7,655 nt of DNA from Porticoccaceae bacterium. Its GTDB lineage: Bacteria > Pseudomonadota > Gammaproteobacteria > Pseudomonadales > Porticoccaceae. Below, piece by piece: positions 1 through 7,317 of the stretch. The position numbers and the translations under genes are program-made. Position 1 is the stretch's first letter. The number at the start of each line of letters is the position of its first letter. The stretch spans positions 6,028-13,682 of the forward strand of contig NZJL01000030.1 of the NCBI GenBank assembly GCA_002692165.1. The letters are read 5' to 3'. The notes beneath the pieces were generated by a model. The model was not told where the DNA came from, ran no database searches, and saw only the letters and a list, made by a program, of their open reading frames with translations.

Positions 1-2034
1 GGCGCTTATGCCTAGTATTTTCAACCCATCTGCCATTGCCGAGATACGATCACTTTCTTTTACGCGTAATTCGCCTGCCCCGGCTACTCGCGTCCGCCCC
101 TTCGCGCATGCAGCTGCAATAAAAATAGCTGGAAACTCGTCAATTGCAAGCGGAACCTGTTTGATTGGAACTTCAATACCGATCAAAGTTTCATGACGCA
201 CTCTGATGTCCGCAACCGGTTCCCCCGCCATGTCACGGCAATTGGAAAGATCAATCCTAGCTCCCATGAGACGTAAAATATTAATAATTCCACATCGGGT
301 ATCATTCACTCCTATGTTTTTCATGAAAATATCAGATCCGGGGGTGATTGCGGCCGCAACCATAAAGAAGGCAGCTGACGATATATCCCCGGGAATATCG
401 ATCCGACAAGCTCTCAAACAACCGCCTCCCTCCAAGCTAATAGTGTGCCCATTTGTCTTCACCTCATAACCAAATCCGCGTAGCATCCTTTCAGTATGGT
501 CTCGCGTACGTGCTGGCTCAAAGATGCTAGTGACGCCCTTTGCAAATAGCCCTGCTAGTAAAATACAAGACTTGACCTGAGCACTCGCCACTGGCATAAC
601 ATAATCAATTGCATTGAGTTTTCGACCACCAGTTACGCGGATCGGGGGAGTATTGCCCTCAGAGATTGATAATCCGGCACCCATTTTATTGAGAGGTTCA
701 GCAATCCTCTCCATTGGCCTCTTTGACAAGGAGCCATCACCTTCCAAAACACTATCGAAGTTCTGTCCAGCGAGAATCCCGCTCAACAAACGGATAGATG
801 TTCCAGAATTTCCCATATACAATGGATCAGACGACCCTTTCAAACCATCCAACCCAACGCCGTGGATTGCTAACCTGCCCTGTGTAGGGCCTTCGATTAT
901 GACGCCCAGATCTCTAAAAGCTTTTATCGTCGCCAAGCTGTCTTCCCCTTCCAAGAAACCCGTCACTTCAGTTAGACCATCTGCCAATGCCCCGAGCATG
1001 ACGGATCTATGCGATATCGATTTATCTCCCGGAATCTCTAGTTCGGCCCTAGCATGTCCGCCCGGATTCACATGATAGCAACGCTCAGAATCGATCTCAC
1101 CATTAAGGATTTTTTTTCTATTAAGTTGTTTATCATATCGCTGGCGGGCATGTTGCGCATGATTAAATGCATCTAACAGGTAATTTTCGTCAGAATCTCG
1201 GACAGCGTCACGCAAGACATTAAAATCATTAATGACATCATCCAAGATGTCCAAGATTGCTGCTTTATTTGCCAAAGTAATGTCCCGCCACATGATCGGA
1301 TCGCTGGCAGCGATTCTGGTGAAGTCTCGAAAACCTCCCGCCGCAAATTTGACGATTTCTTCATAATCACGCCGACCAGCAAGCGTATCAACGAGCGAAA
1401 ATGCAAGGAGATGAGGCAAATGGCTTGTTGCCGCCAGTATCTCATCATGTCTAATAACATCCATGCAAGAAACCGCTGCACCGACTCCTTCCCAAAGAGC
1501 CAAAACGCGATCGAAATGATTTTTAGCCGTCTCTGACATTGGTGTTAAAATTACACGATGGCTTTCAAAAAGATCGGATAATGCAGCATTAACTCCACTT
1601 TTTTCAGAGCCCGCAATGGGATGTCCCGGCACTAGTTGAGGAGGTATCCGCCCATAGATATTTTTTGCACTCTTAATTATGCTGCCCTTGACGCTAGCAA
1701 CATCTGTGAGAGTGACAGTCCCGGAGAGCAATTCGTGGCAATCTCTTAAAACGGCTGGCACGGAAAGAGTAGGAACGCCGATTAAAACCAAATCGCCAGA
1801 TCCAAGCTCCGGCGCAATGTCGCTTAGGCTTTTTTCAGCGCGATCGATTACGCCATTTGCGAGAGCTAAGTCGAGTGTTGAGGACCTTCTCGACAAACCA
1901 ATCACTTCTGCAGCCAAGTTTTTTTCTCTCGCTGCTTTTGCCACGCTCGCGCCGATAAGACCAAGTCCAATTACGACAAACTTATTTAGTCCAGATGATG
2001 ATTTTTCGAATTTCTTTGCCATCCAAAAGTCCAT
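1..2034 (-). CDS. tyrA-aroA: Bifunctional TyrA-AroA: prephenate/arogenate dehydrogenase fused to EPSP synthase (3' end outside window)
   Basis: One frame is open from an ATG at 2034 to the window edge, giving 678 residues. Residues 1 to about 310 are TyrA, which oxidatively decarboxylates prephenate (or arogenate) toward tyrosine. It shows the Rossmann motif GLGLIG (23-28), HPIAGSE (138-144) and TSHLPH with the expected catalytic His205. Residues from about 323 are AroA, which joins shikimate-3-phosphate and PEP. It shows PGDKSISHRS (335-344), GNSGTSIR (408-415), SAQVK (484-488), RDHTE (511-515), NDTR (577-580), IDEFP with catalytic Asp632, and RVKESDR (657-663). About 70 C-terminal residues lie outside the window. 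Similar fusions in Pseudomonas are about 745 residues long. An in-frame stop lies about 33 bases upstream of ATG 2034, so only that ATG or ATG 2022 can be the start. The former has a weak GGA site. After the second strand of the Rossmann fold the sequence is GLSRR, without the acidic residue usual for NAD enzymes. The product is presumably cytosolic and the gene follows pheA by 58 bases. Confidence 0.95.
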   Translation of the reverse strand, partial: MDFWMAKKFEKSSSGLNKFVVIGLGLIGASVAKAAREKNLAAEVIGLSRRSSTLDLALANGVIDRAEKSLSDIAPELGSGDLVLIGVPTLSVPAVLRDCHELLSGTVTLTDVASVKGSIIKSAKNIYGRIPPQLVPGHPIAGSEKSGVNAALSDLFESHRVILTPMSETAKNHFDRVLALWEGVGAAVSCMDVIRHDEILAATSHLPHLLAFSLVDTLAGRRDYEEIVKFAAGGFRDFTRIAASDPIMWRDITLANKAAILDILDDVINDFNVLRDAVRDSDENYLLDAFNHAQHARQRYDKQLNRKKILNGEIDSERCYHVNPGGHARAELEIPGDKSISHRSVMLGALADGLTEVTGFLEGEDSLATIKAFRDLGVIIEGPTQGRLAIHGVGLDGLKGSSDPLYMGNSGTSIRLLSGILAGQNFDSVLEGDGSLSKRPMERIAEPLNKMGAGLSISEGNTPPIRVTGGRKLNAIDYVMPVASAQVKSCILLAGLFAKGVTSIFEPARTRDHTERMLRGFGYEVKTNGHTISLEGGGCLRACRIDIPGDISSAAFFMVAAAITPGSDIFMKNIGVNDTRCGIINILRLMGARIDLSNCRDMAGEPVADIRVRHETLIGIEVPIKQVPLAIDEFPAIFIAAACAKGRTRVAGAGELRVKESDRISAMADGLKILGISA

Positions 2035-2092
2035 GATTTTTATCCAACGGCTAGAGTTCGCGCACTAGCATCTGCGACGGGTACACTTTGGG

Positions 2093-3178
2093 CTAAATAA
2101 CGGCTCGAGGATAAGAGCCAAGCACTCGAACGCTAACATTTGTATCCGATAAGATCTCAAATATTCTTCTCACGGCCCCATCTTCTAGGTGGCCCAAAAA
2201 GTCTATAAAAAATAAATATGACCATTTGCCACTTTTTGATGGCCTTGTTTCCACTCGGGTCAGATCAATATTCTCCTCGTAGAAGGGTTGTAATAGAGTG
2301 TGCAAGGCACCGGGTTTATTCCTAACGGACACAACAACAGATGTTTTGTCATCTCCACTTGGGGGGATGCTATTTCGTCCAATAATGAGGAACCGAGTGG
2401 AATTGTCCGGTTTATCTTCTATGTTTGCAAAAACTTTGGTGAGCTCATAAAGTTCACAGCATGCATCGCCAGCGATGGCCGCGGAATTCCACTCACCTTT
2501 GGCTCTCTTTGACGCCTCAGCATTGCTGCTTACAGCGATCCTTTCTATCCGAGGGAATTTCGCGTCCAGCCAGTGCCGACATTGAGCAAGAGATTGCGAA
2601 TGAGAATAAACACGGGTAATTTTCGCCTCTTGCAAAGGAATCCCAACTAAGAAATGTTGGTGGATGGGAAGTTCAACTTCACCACAGATTGTTAGCGACG
2701 AATCTATAAAACTGTCGAGAGTTTGATTGATAATTCCTTCGGTCGAATTTTCAACCGGCACCACGCCATAGTCACAACTATCAGCTTCTACCTCTCGAAA
2801 CACCTCATCGATGGCTAACTTTGGTGAAGTTCTCACCGATTGACCAAAATGTTTCAGAGCGGCCTCTTGAGTGAAAGTGCCCTCGGGTCCGAGGTATGCC
2901 ACCTGAATCAGCTCCTCTAGCGCCAAACAAGCTGACATAATTTGTCTGAACACAATGGCCATTTCTTTGTTACTAAGTGGCCCGGGATTACTACGCATAA
3001 TTCGACGCAGGACTTCGGCTTCACGTTCAGGCCGATAATAAGAAACTCTATGCTCTCTCCGTTTTAGATCCGCTACCTGCTTCGCAAGTTCTGCGCGCTC
3101 ACTAATAAAAGCCATCAATTCATCATCAACAGAATCTATTTTTTCTCTTAAATCTTGCAATTGGTGTTCACTTGACAT
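2093..3178 (-). CDS. pheA: Bifunctional chorismate mutase / prephenate dehydratase (P-protein)
   Basis: The product converts chorismate to prephenate and then to phenylpyruvate, the committed steps to phenylalanine, in the cytosol. It has 361 residues, close to the usual length for this family. Residues 1-90 are an AroQ-type chorismate mutase with Arg11, Arg28 and Lys39 at the positions known from E. coli PheA, followed by RPERE (49-53) and Gln79. Residues 92-268 are the dehydratase, with YLGPEGTFT (95-103), VPVENSTEG (140-148) and the catalytic-type STRF (260-263). Residues 278-361 form an ACT domain with KPGALH (288-293) and ETRP (310-313), matching the GAL and ESRP phenylalanine-binding motifs, so feedback inhibition by phenylalanine is expected. 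It starts 12 bases after gyrA and has a strong ribosome site, so the two are very likely co-transcribed. No leader-peptide attenuator can fit in that gap. serC and hisC, common neighbours on either side, are absent. Confidence 0.97.
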   Translation of the reverse strand: MSSEHQLQDLREKIDSVDDELMAFISERAELAKQVADLKRREHRVSYYRPEREAEVLRRIMRSNPGPLSNKEMAIVFRQIMSACLALEELIQVAYLGPEGTFTQEAALKHFGQSVRTSPKLAIDEVFREVEADSCDYGVVPVENSTEGIINQTLDSFIDSSLTICGEVELPIHQHFLVGIPLQEAKITRVYSHSQSLAQCRHWLDAKFPRIERIAVSSNAEASKRAKGEWNSAAIAGDACCELYELTKVFANIEDKPDNSTRFLIIGRNSIPPSGDDKTSVVVSVRNKPGALHTLLQPFYEENIDLTRVETRPSKSGKWSYLFFIDFLGHLEDGAVRRIFEILSDTNVSVRVLGSYPRAVI

Positions 3179-3186
3179 AGCGAAGA

Positions 3187-3192
3187 CTCCCT
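3187..3192 (-). promoter_or_regulatory. Ribosome binding site of pheA
   Basis: AGGGAG on the minus strand lies 8 bases before the pheA ATG and overlaps the gyrA TAG stop codon. It is the best Shine-Dalgarno match on the minus strand here. It fixes the pheA start and implies that ribosomes ending gyrA sit on the pheA initiation region, which suggests translational coupling. Confidence 0.8.
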
Positions 3193-5755
3193 ACTTTTCA
3201 GAAACACTATCCTCGTCTTTAAGGTCTTCTGGCTCGGCAACTCGAGCTAAACTTTTTAAACTTTCGGACGCTTTAAGCCGCATCACGATAACGCCTTGAG
3301 TGTTGCGTCCCACAACGGAAACTTGATCTGCAGGGATTCTAACCATAGTGCCTTGATCAGATATCAAAATAACTTGCTCACCGGAATAAATTTGAGCCGC
3401 TCCTACCAAAGGCCCATTTCGGTCACTGGCTTGCATCGCCTTCATGCCTTTCCCTCCACGACCTTTTGTTGGATATTCCATTGCGGGCGTCCTCTTTCCA
3501 AATCCGTTTTTGCTCACCGTAAACAGGTACCCATCTGGTTCAGGAATCACCATAGATATTACTCTATGGCCCCGCGGCAACCGCATCCCTCTGACGCCTT
3601 TGGAAACGCGACCCATTGCACGCACGTCCTTCTCACAAAACCTAACCGCCTTCCCCTCGCTGCTGAACAACATAATGTCTTTTGTTCCATCCACAACAGC
3701 TGTCCCAACCAAGGTGTCATCGTCAGCCAAATCAACCGCGCGCAATCCCACTTTTCTGGGTTTTGAATACTGTGACAATAATGTTTTTTTTATCGTTCCA
3801 TTCGCAGTAGCCATGACTACATAATGATCCGATGTGTAATTATCAACTGGCAGTATCGAGTTTATGCGTTCGCCGTCCTCCAATGGCAGAAGATTAATTA
3901 CGGGACGACCGCGAGCGTTTCGCCCCGCCACAGGTATTTGATAGACCTTTAACCAATAAACTTTGCCTGAATTAGTAAAGCACAAGATTGTCGAATGAGT
4001 GCTGGCGATCAAAAGATGTTCTACAAAGTCCTCTTCCTTCACGGAGGTTGCTGACTTTCCCACACCGCCCCGACCTTGTGCTTGGTAATCAGCCAGAGGC
4101 TGCGTCTTGGCGTAACCACCGTGTGAAATTGTGACCACACGGTCTTCCTCTGCAATAAGATCTTCCAGCGTAAAATCATGCTGGGACTCAACTATTTGAG
4201 TTTTTCTCGCATCACCAAAGTCAGCGACAATTTGTGTTAACTCGTCTCTGATGACCTGCATTAATTTGGCCGAATCACCGAGTATATTCTCATATTCCGA
4301 GATCTCCTTTAGCTTAGACGAAAATTCCAATAGAATTTTCTCTTGCTCCATCCCTGTCAACCGATGCAAGCGTAATTCCAATATATCGCGCGCCTGATTA
4401 GGTGACAGATAATACTTCCCATCTAAAAACCCGTGCTTGACATTCATCACATTGTTTTGACTATGCTCGGATCCTGACCGTCTCAGCATTTGCATAACAG
4501 ATCCTGGTTTCCAGCCTCTAGCAACTATGGCTTCCCTTGCATCTGCCGGCGTTGCGGCACTCTTTATCAAGGCTATCACTTCATCTATATTCTCCAATGC
4601 AACTGCAAAACCTTCTAGGGTATGAGCCCTGTCTTGAGCCTTCTTCAAGAGAAAATTCGTGCGCCTTGTCACTACCTCTCGTCTATGCTGGATAAAAAAT
4701 TCCAGCAGCTGCTTCAGATTAAGCACTCTCGGTTGGCCATCCACCAACGCAACGACGTTGATTCCAAAGACCGATTGCAATTGCGTTTGAGAATATAAAT
4801 TATTTAACACAACCTCACCGATATCACCTCGCTTGATCTCGATCACAACCCGCAACCCATCCTTATCAGACTCATCGCGCAATTCCGAAATACCATCGAG
4901 TTTTTTTTCTTTAACTAATTCAGCGATCCGTTCAATGAGTCGAGATTTATTCAACTGAAACGGAATTTCAGAAATTATTATTGTTTCTCTCTGAGTTTTT
5001 TCGTTGACAATAATTTCCGCGGTTGCTCGAACATAAATGCGGCCTCGTCCAGTCTTATAAGCCTCGATAATTCCCGCTTTGCCGTTTATTGTTGCTCCCG
5101 TTGGAAAATCTGGCCCGGGAATATGGGTCATTAATTCTTCAAGAGTAATGTCGCCGTTATCTATGAGAGCCAGGCATCCATTAATGACCTCTGCAAGGTT
5201 ATGCGGTGGGATATTGGTAGCCATCCCAACAGCTATGCCAGATGAGCCATTGACTAGAAGGTTCGGAATTTGAGTGGGCAAAACAGCAGGGATAGACTCC
5301 GACTCGTCATAGTTTGGAACAAAATCTACCGTATCTTTATCCAAATCACGCAAAAGAGCGTGCGCCATCGCGGACATTCTAATTTCCGTGTAACGCATAG
5401 CCGCTGCAGAATCACCATCGATAGACCCAAAGTTACCCTGGCCATCAACCAGCATGTATCGCAAAGAAAAGGGTTGCGCCATGCGAACAATTGTGTCGTA
5501 AACTGCGGAATCGCCATGGGGATGGTATTTACCGATCACATCTCCCACCACTCGAGCAGATTTTTTGTAAGGTTTGTTCCAGTCGTTGTTCAACTCGCTC
5601 ATGGCAAACAGAACGCGTCTGTGAACTGGTTTCAACCCGTCTCTGACATCTGGCAATGCCCTGCCTACAATGACGCTCATAGCGTAGTCCAGATAGGATT
5701 GCTTTAGTTCTTCCTCGATATTAACTGGCACTATTTCTTTTGCTAAATCAACCAT
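3191..5755 (-). CDS. gyrA: DNA gyrase subunit A
   Basis: This is the breakage-reunion subunit of DNA gyrase, which works with GyrB as an A2B2 tetramer to introduce negative supercoils using ATP. It has 854 residues, slightly shorter than E. coli GyrA (875), mainly through a shorter acidic tail. Residues 1-120 align with E. coli without gaps: the quinolone-resistance region [10 protein letters not shown] carries Ser83 and Asp87, the sensitive-type residues, and the DNA-cleaving Tyr122 lies in AAAMRYTE. The tower and coiled-coil region follows to about 500, then the C-terminal beta-pinwheel with repeated blade motifs. The GyrA box at 560-566 reads QGRGGVG instead of QRRGGKG, losing two basic residues. 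A basic box-like KGRGGKG occurs at 764-770 in a later blade. Having a box in this position favours GyrA over ParC. ATG 5755 begins [17 protein letters not shown], the expected N-terminus, although its ribosome site (GTGGCG) is weak. It heads the minus-strand unit with pheA. Confidence 0.98.
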   Translation of the reverse strand: MVDLAKEIVPVNIEEELKQSYLDYAMSVIVGRALPDVRDGLKPVHRRVLFAMSELNNDWNKPYKKSARVVGDVIGKYHPHGDSAVYDTIVRMAQPFSLRYMLVDGQGNFGSIDGDSAAAMRYTEIRMSAMAHALLRDLDKDTVDFVPNYDESESIPAVLPTQIPNLLVNGSSGIAVGMATNIPPHNLAEVINGCLALIDNGDITLEELMTHIPGPDFPTGATINGKAGIIEAYKTGRGRIYVRATAEIIVNEKTQRETIIISEIPFQLNKSRLIERIAELVKEKKLDGISELRDESDKDGLRVVIEIKRGDIGEVVLNNLYSQTQLQSVFGINVVALVDGQPRVLNLKQLLEFFIQHRREVVTRRTNFLLKKAQDRAHTLEGFAVALENIDEVIALIKSAATPADAREAIVARGWKPGSVMQMLRRSGSEHSQNNVMNVKHGFLDGKYYLSPNQARDILELRLHRLTGMEQEKILLEFSSKLKEISEYENILGDSAKLMQVIRDELTQIVADFGDARKTQIVESQHDFTLEDLIAEEDRVVTISHGGYAKTQPLADYQAQGRGGVGKSATSVKEEDFVEHLLIASTHSTILCFTNSGKVYWLKVYQIPVAGRNARGRPVINLLPLEDGERINSILPVDNYTSDHYVVMATANGTIKKTLLSQYSKPRKVGLRAVDLADDDTLVGTAVVDGTKDIMLFSSEGKAVRFCEKDVRAMGRVSKGVRGMRLPRGHRVISMVIPEPDGYLFTVSKNGFGKRTPAMEYPTKGRGGKGMKAMQASDRNGPLVGAAQIYSGEQVILISDQGTMVRIPADQVSVVGRNTQGVIVMRLKASESLKSLARVAEPEDLKDEDSVSEK

Positions 5756-5843
5756 AAATCGCCACTATTTTTTGAAAATTAAATTTTTTATACGAACCAA
5801 AATCAAAGTGAATCCTGAGCCTTTGAACACAGATTTATCCAAC

Positions 5844-5856
5844 GTGATTCTATCAC
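5844..5856. repeat. Short inverted repeat GTGAT-TCT-ATCAC over the gyrA promoter candidate
   Basis: A perfect 5+3+5 inverted repeat covers the candidate -10 hexamer of gyrA. Its arms resemble CRP or FNR half-sites, but the spacing fits neither: CRP needs six bases between TGTGA and TCACA, and FNR needs four between TTGAT and ATCAA. It could be an operator or chance. Confidence 0.3.
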
Positions 5857-5873
5857 ACATCAAACATCTGCAA
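5847..5873 (-). promoter_or_regulatory. Candidate gyrA promoter
   Basis: On the minus strand an extended -10 element, TGATAGAAT, has its hexamer at 5852-5847. A -35-like TTGCAG lies at 5873-5868. The 15-base spacer is short, but the TGn extension can compensate. It would give a leader of about 85 bases. A rival -10, TATAAA at 5792-5787, has no convincing -35. Weak support by eye only. Confidence 0.3.
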
Positions 5874-5905
5874 GCAGTATTTAATATCAATGGTCGGTGC
5901 CTTTG

Positions 5906-5934
5906 CTTCAACCAAAACAAAAAAGCGTTATACT
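5906..5934 (+). promoter_or_regulatory. Candidate promoter of the amidohydrolase-ubiG unit
   Basis: A good -10 hexamer, TATACT, lies at 5929-5934, 24 bases before the ATG at 5959. With a 17-base spacer the -35 would be the poor CTTCAA at 5906-5911. The better TTGCTT at 5903-5908 would leave a 20-base spacer. Transcription would start near 5941, leaving a leader of about 18 bases that contains the ribosome site. This would place the TTG at 5944 almost at the transcript end and favours ATG 5959 as start. Confidence 0.45.
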
Positions 5935-5945
5935 CATTAATGCTT

Positions 5946-5950
5946 GAGGA
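5946..5950 (+). promoter_or_regulatory. Ribosome binding site that decides the amidohydrolase start
   Basis: GAGGA stands 8 bases before ATG 5959, an ideal distance. The alternative in-frame TTG at 5944 overlaps the vicinity of this motif and has no ribosome site of its own. Confidence 0.7.
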
Positions 5951-5958
5951 AACTAGAA

Positions 5959-7317
5959 ATGGAAACACCAAAATCACGTGAACGGGTCGACGTACTCATA
6001 AAGTGTAAATATATAATACCGATAGTGCCATTCGGCATCGAACACAAAGATTATGCAATTGCCATAAAGAACCAACGGATAAAAAAAATCTGCTCTCAGA
6101 TCGAGGCGTCGAAACTTTATGAGGCGAATGAAGAATATGACCTCAACCATCACTTAGTCATGCCGGGTTTAGTTAATGCGCAAGTGTGCGCCTCGATGAG
6201 GCTATTTAAAGGATTGACCGGCGATTTAAAACGAAAAAAGTGGCTTGCAGAATGTGTTCGGCCTTTAGAAAAAAAGATTTTAAACCCAGAGTTTATTGGA
6301 GACGGGGCAAAGTTGGCCATTTCAGAAATGATAAAGTCCGGGACTACTTGTTATGCCGACATGTACTTTCTGCCCAGCGTCTCGGCCTCGATAGCACAAG
6401 ACATTGGAATACGGAGTCAAATCGGATTCCCGGTCTGGGATGAACTATCCAGAGAGAGTGCCGAATCATACATACATGAAGGTCTCAAGCTCTATGATTC
6501 TTATAAGAATCGGCCGCTTGTAAAAACAGCTTTTGCTATTGATTCGCTAAACAGTCTGGATCAGGAAACCCTCAAAATAATAGCAACTTACGCTAACGAA
6601 TTAGACCTGCCCATCCGGATTCGCCTGCATGAGACTTCAGCCGAAATAACTGTCTCACTCAACGGCTTTGGATCCCGACCAATCGAACGTCTGAGCGAAT
6701 TTGGCATGTTGCAGCCTCAAACACAATTAGCCCATATGCTAAAACTTGATAATCATGACATCCAGCTTCTAGGGCGTCATGGGTGTCAGGTAATTGCCTG
6801 TCCAGAGTCCAACCTTAAACTCAACAATGGTTTGTGCCCGATAGAAAAATTGATTTTTAAAGGCATTAATGTCGCTTTGGGCACTGAGAGCGCAGCTTGC
6901 AATACTTCCTTAGACTTGCTTGGCGGGCTAAAAGTCGTAAACCTAGTGACAAAAGGCTTCTCAAAAAATGCCTCTTTCTTTGACGCCCATCAATCTCTGA
7001 AAATGGCAACCCTAGATGGCGCAAAGGCGCTTAATTGGCACGATCAAATAGGAAGTCTGGAGACCGGTAAATTTGCCGATATAATTGCAATCGACATATT
7101 GAAGATCGACAGTTTTTCTGGAAATAAAATGGCATCAGGAATCGTTTATGGCTCTTCTGGACCAAATGTAACTCATGCCTGGGTGGGCGGGCGGGCGTTG
7201 ATGGAAAATAACGTACTTAAAACAATCTGTGAGTCAAAACTAATGGACGCAACACAGAAATGGTGCAGAGAGATAGAGTTTGCGCAAAGCACTTTGGAGG
7301 GAAACAACAACTCATGA
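5959..7317 (+). CDS. TRZ/ATZ-type amidohydrolase-fold protein with substituted metal ligands (MTA/SAH deaminase relative)
   Basis: The 452-residue product follows the pattern of 5'-methylthioadenosine/S-adenosylhomocysteine deaminases (Pseudomonas MtaD, next to ubiG) from end to end. It has an N-terminal beta-sandwich half, MPGLVNA (69-75 region), SGTTCYADMYF, CPESNLKL, and the closing MATLDGAKALNW, GSLETGKFADI and THAWVGGRAL. These deaminases bind one metal through an HxH pair, a later His and an Asp. Here HxH is Gln75-Val-Cys77, the His before LHET is Arg222, and the Asp of LGTDG is Glu310 in LGTES. The His of GPHAPY, a substrate contact, is Asp195. Residues kept are Glu104, Glu225 and His259 (AHM), which match substrate or catalytic positions in the Thermotoga enzyme TM0936. 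The frame is unbroken and full length. I infer loss of ordinary deamination, and either a structural role or a new activity. The fold is certain and the function unknown. No signal peptide is seen. It overlaps ubiG by four bases. Confidence 0.88.
   Translation: METPKSRERVDVLIKCKYIIPIVPFGIEHKDYAIAIKNQRIKKICSQIEASKLYEANEEYDLNHHLVMPGLVNAQVCASMRLFKGLTGDLKRKKWLAECVRPLEKKILNPEFIGDGAKLAISEMIKSGTTCYADMYFLPSVSASIAQDIGIRSQIGFPVWDELSRESAESYIHEGLKLYDSYKNRPLVKTAFAIDSLNSLDQETLKIIATYANELDLPIRIRLHETSAEITVSLNGFGSRPIERLSEFGMLQPQTQLAHMLKLDNHDIQLLGRHGCQVIACPESNLKLNNGLCPIEKLIFKGINVALGTESAACNTSLDLLGGLKVVNLVTKGFSKNASFFDAHQSLKMATLDGAKALNWHDQIGSLETGKFADIIAIDILKIDSFSGNKMASGIVYGSSGPNVTHAWVGGRALMENNVLKTICESKLMDATQKWCREIEFAQSTLEGNNNS
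7296..7300 (+). promoter_or_regulatory. Ribosome binding site of ubiG inside the upstream gene
   Basis: GGAGG lies within the last codons of the amidohydrolase gene, 13 bases before the ubiG ATG. That is longer than ideal, so initiation may rely partly on coupling through the ATGA stop-start overlap at 7314-7317. Confidence 0.55.

Larger units (their letters stand above)
5756..5958. other. Divergent intergenic region between gyrA and the amidohydrolase-ubiG unit
   Basis: About 200 bases separate two divergent start codons, so this region must hold promoters for both units. It is AT-rich next to gyrA, with a 13-base inverted repeat of AAAATT and AATTTT around one base at 5775-5787. A second inverted repeat, GTGAT and ATCAC around TCT, lies at 5844-5856. 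The short open frames here (5765-5977 minus, 5772-5981 plus) resemble no known protein, and the first runs through both promoter candidates. I do not call them genes. In Pseudomonas-type genomes mtnA sits near this junction; no trace of it is visible. Confidence 0.8.

Noticed and set aside
614..1075. Plus-strand 153-codon open frame
   Set aside because: It lies antisense to the AroA half, which shows a clear family match. It has no ribosome site or recognisable domain.
1173..1481. Minus-strand 102-codon open frame
   Set aside because: It is an out-of-frame shadow of the TyrA-AroA gene. The composition is unprotein-like (rich in Met, Leu and Trp) and no domain is seen.
1679..2068. Plus-strand 129-codon open frame
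   Set aside because: Antisense shadow of the TyrA half.
2035..2092. Terminator or attenuator between pheA and tyrA-aroA
   Set aside because: No stable hairpin followed by a T run is visible in the 58-base gap.
3296..3824. Two overlapping plus-strand open frames (156 and 126 codons)
   Set aside because: Antisense shadows of the GyrA C-terminal domain. Neither resembles a known family.
5270..5707. Plus-strand 145-codon open frame
   Set aside because: Antisense to the highly conserved GyrA N-terminal domain, whose constraint explains the open frame.
5845..5860. CRP binding site
   Set aside because: TGTGA and TCACG are separated by five bases, not six, and the outer base does not fit.
5944..5958. 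TTG start at 5944 for the amidohydrolase gene, adding five residues
   Set aside because: ATG 5959 has GAGGA at 8 bases, while the TTG has no ribosome site and would lie at the very start of the likely transcript.
5765..5981. Two 69-70-codon frames, one on each strand, in the intergenic region
   Set aside because: They overlap both promoter candidates, have no family match and no convincing ribosome site. The region is AT-rich spacer.
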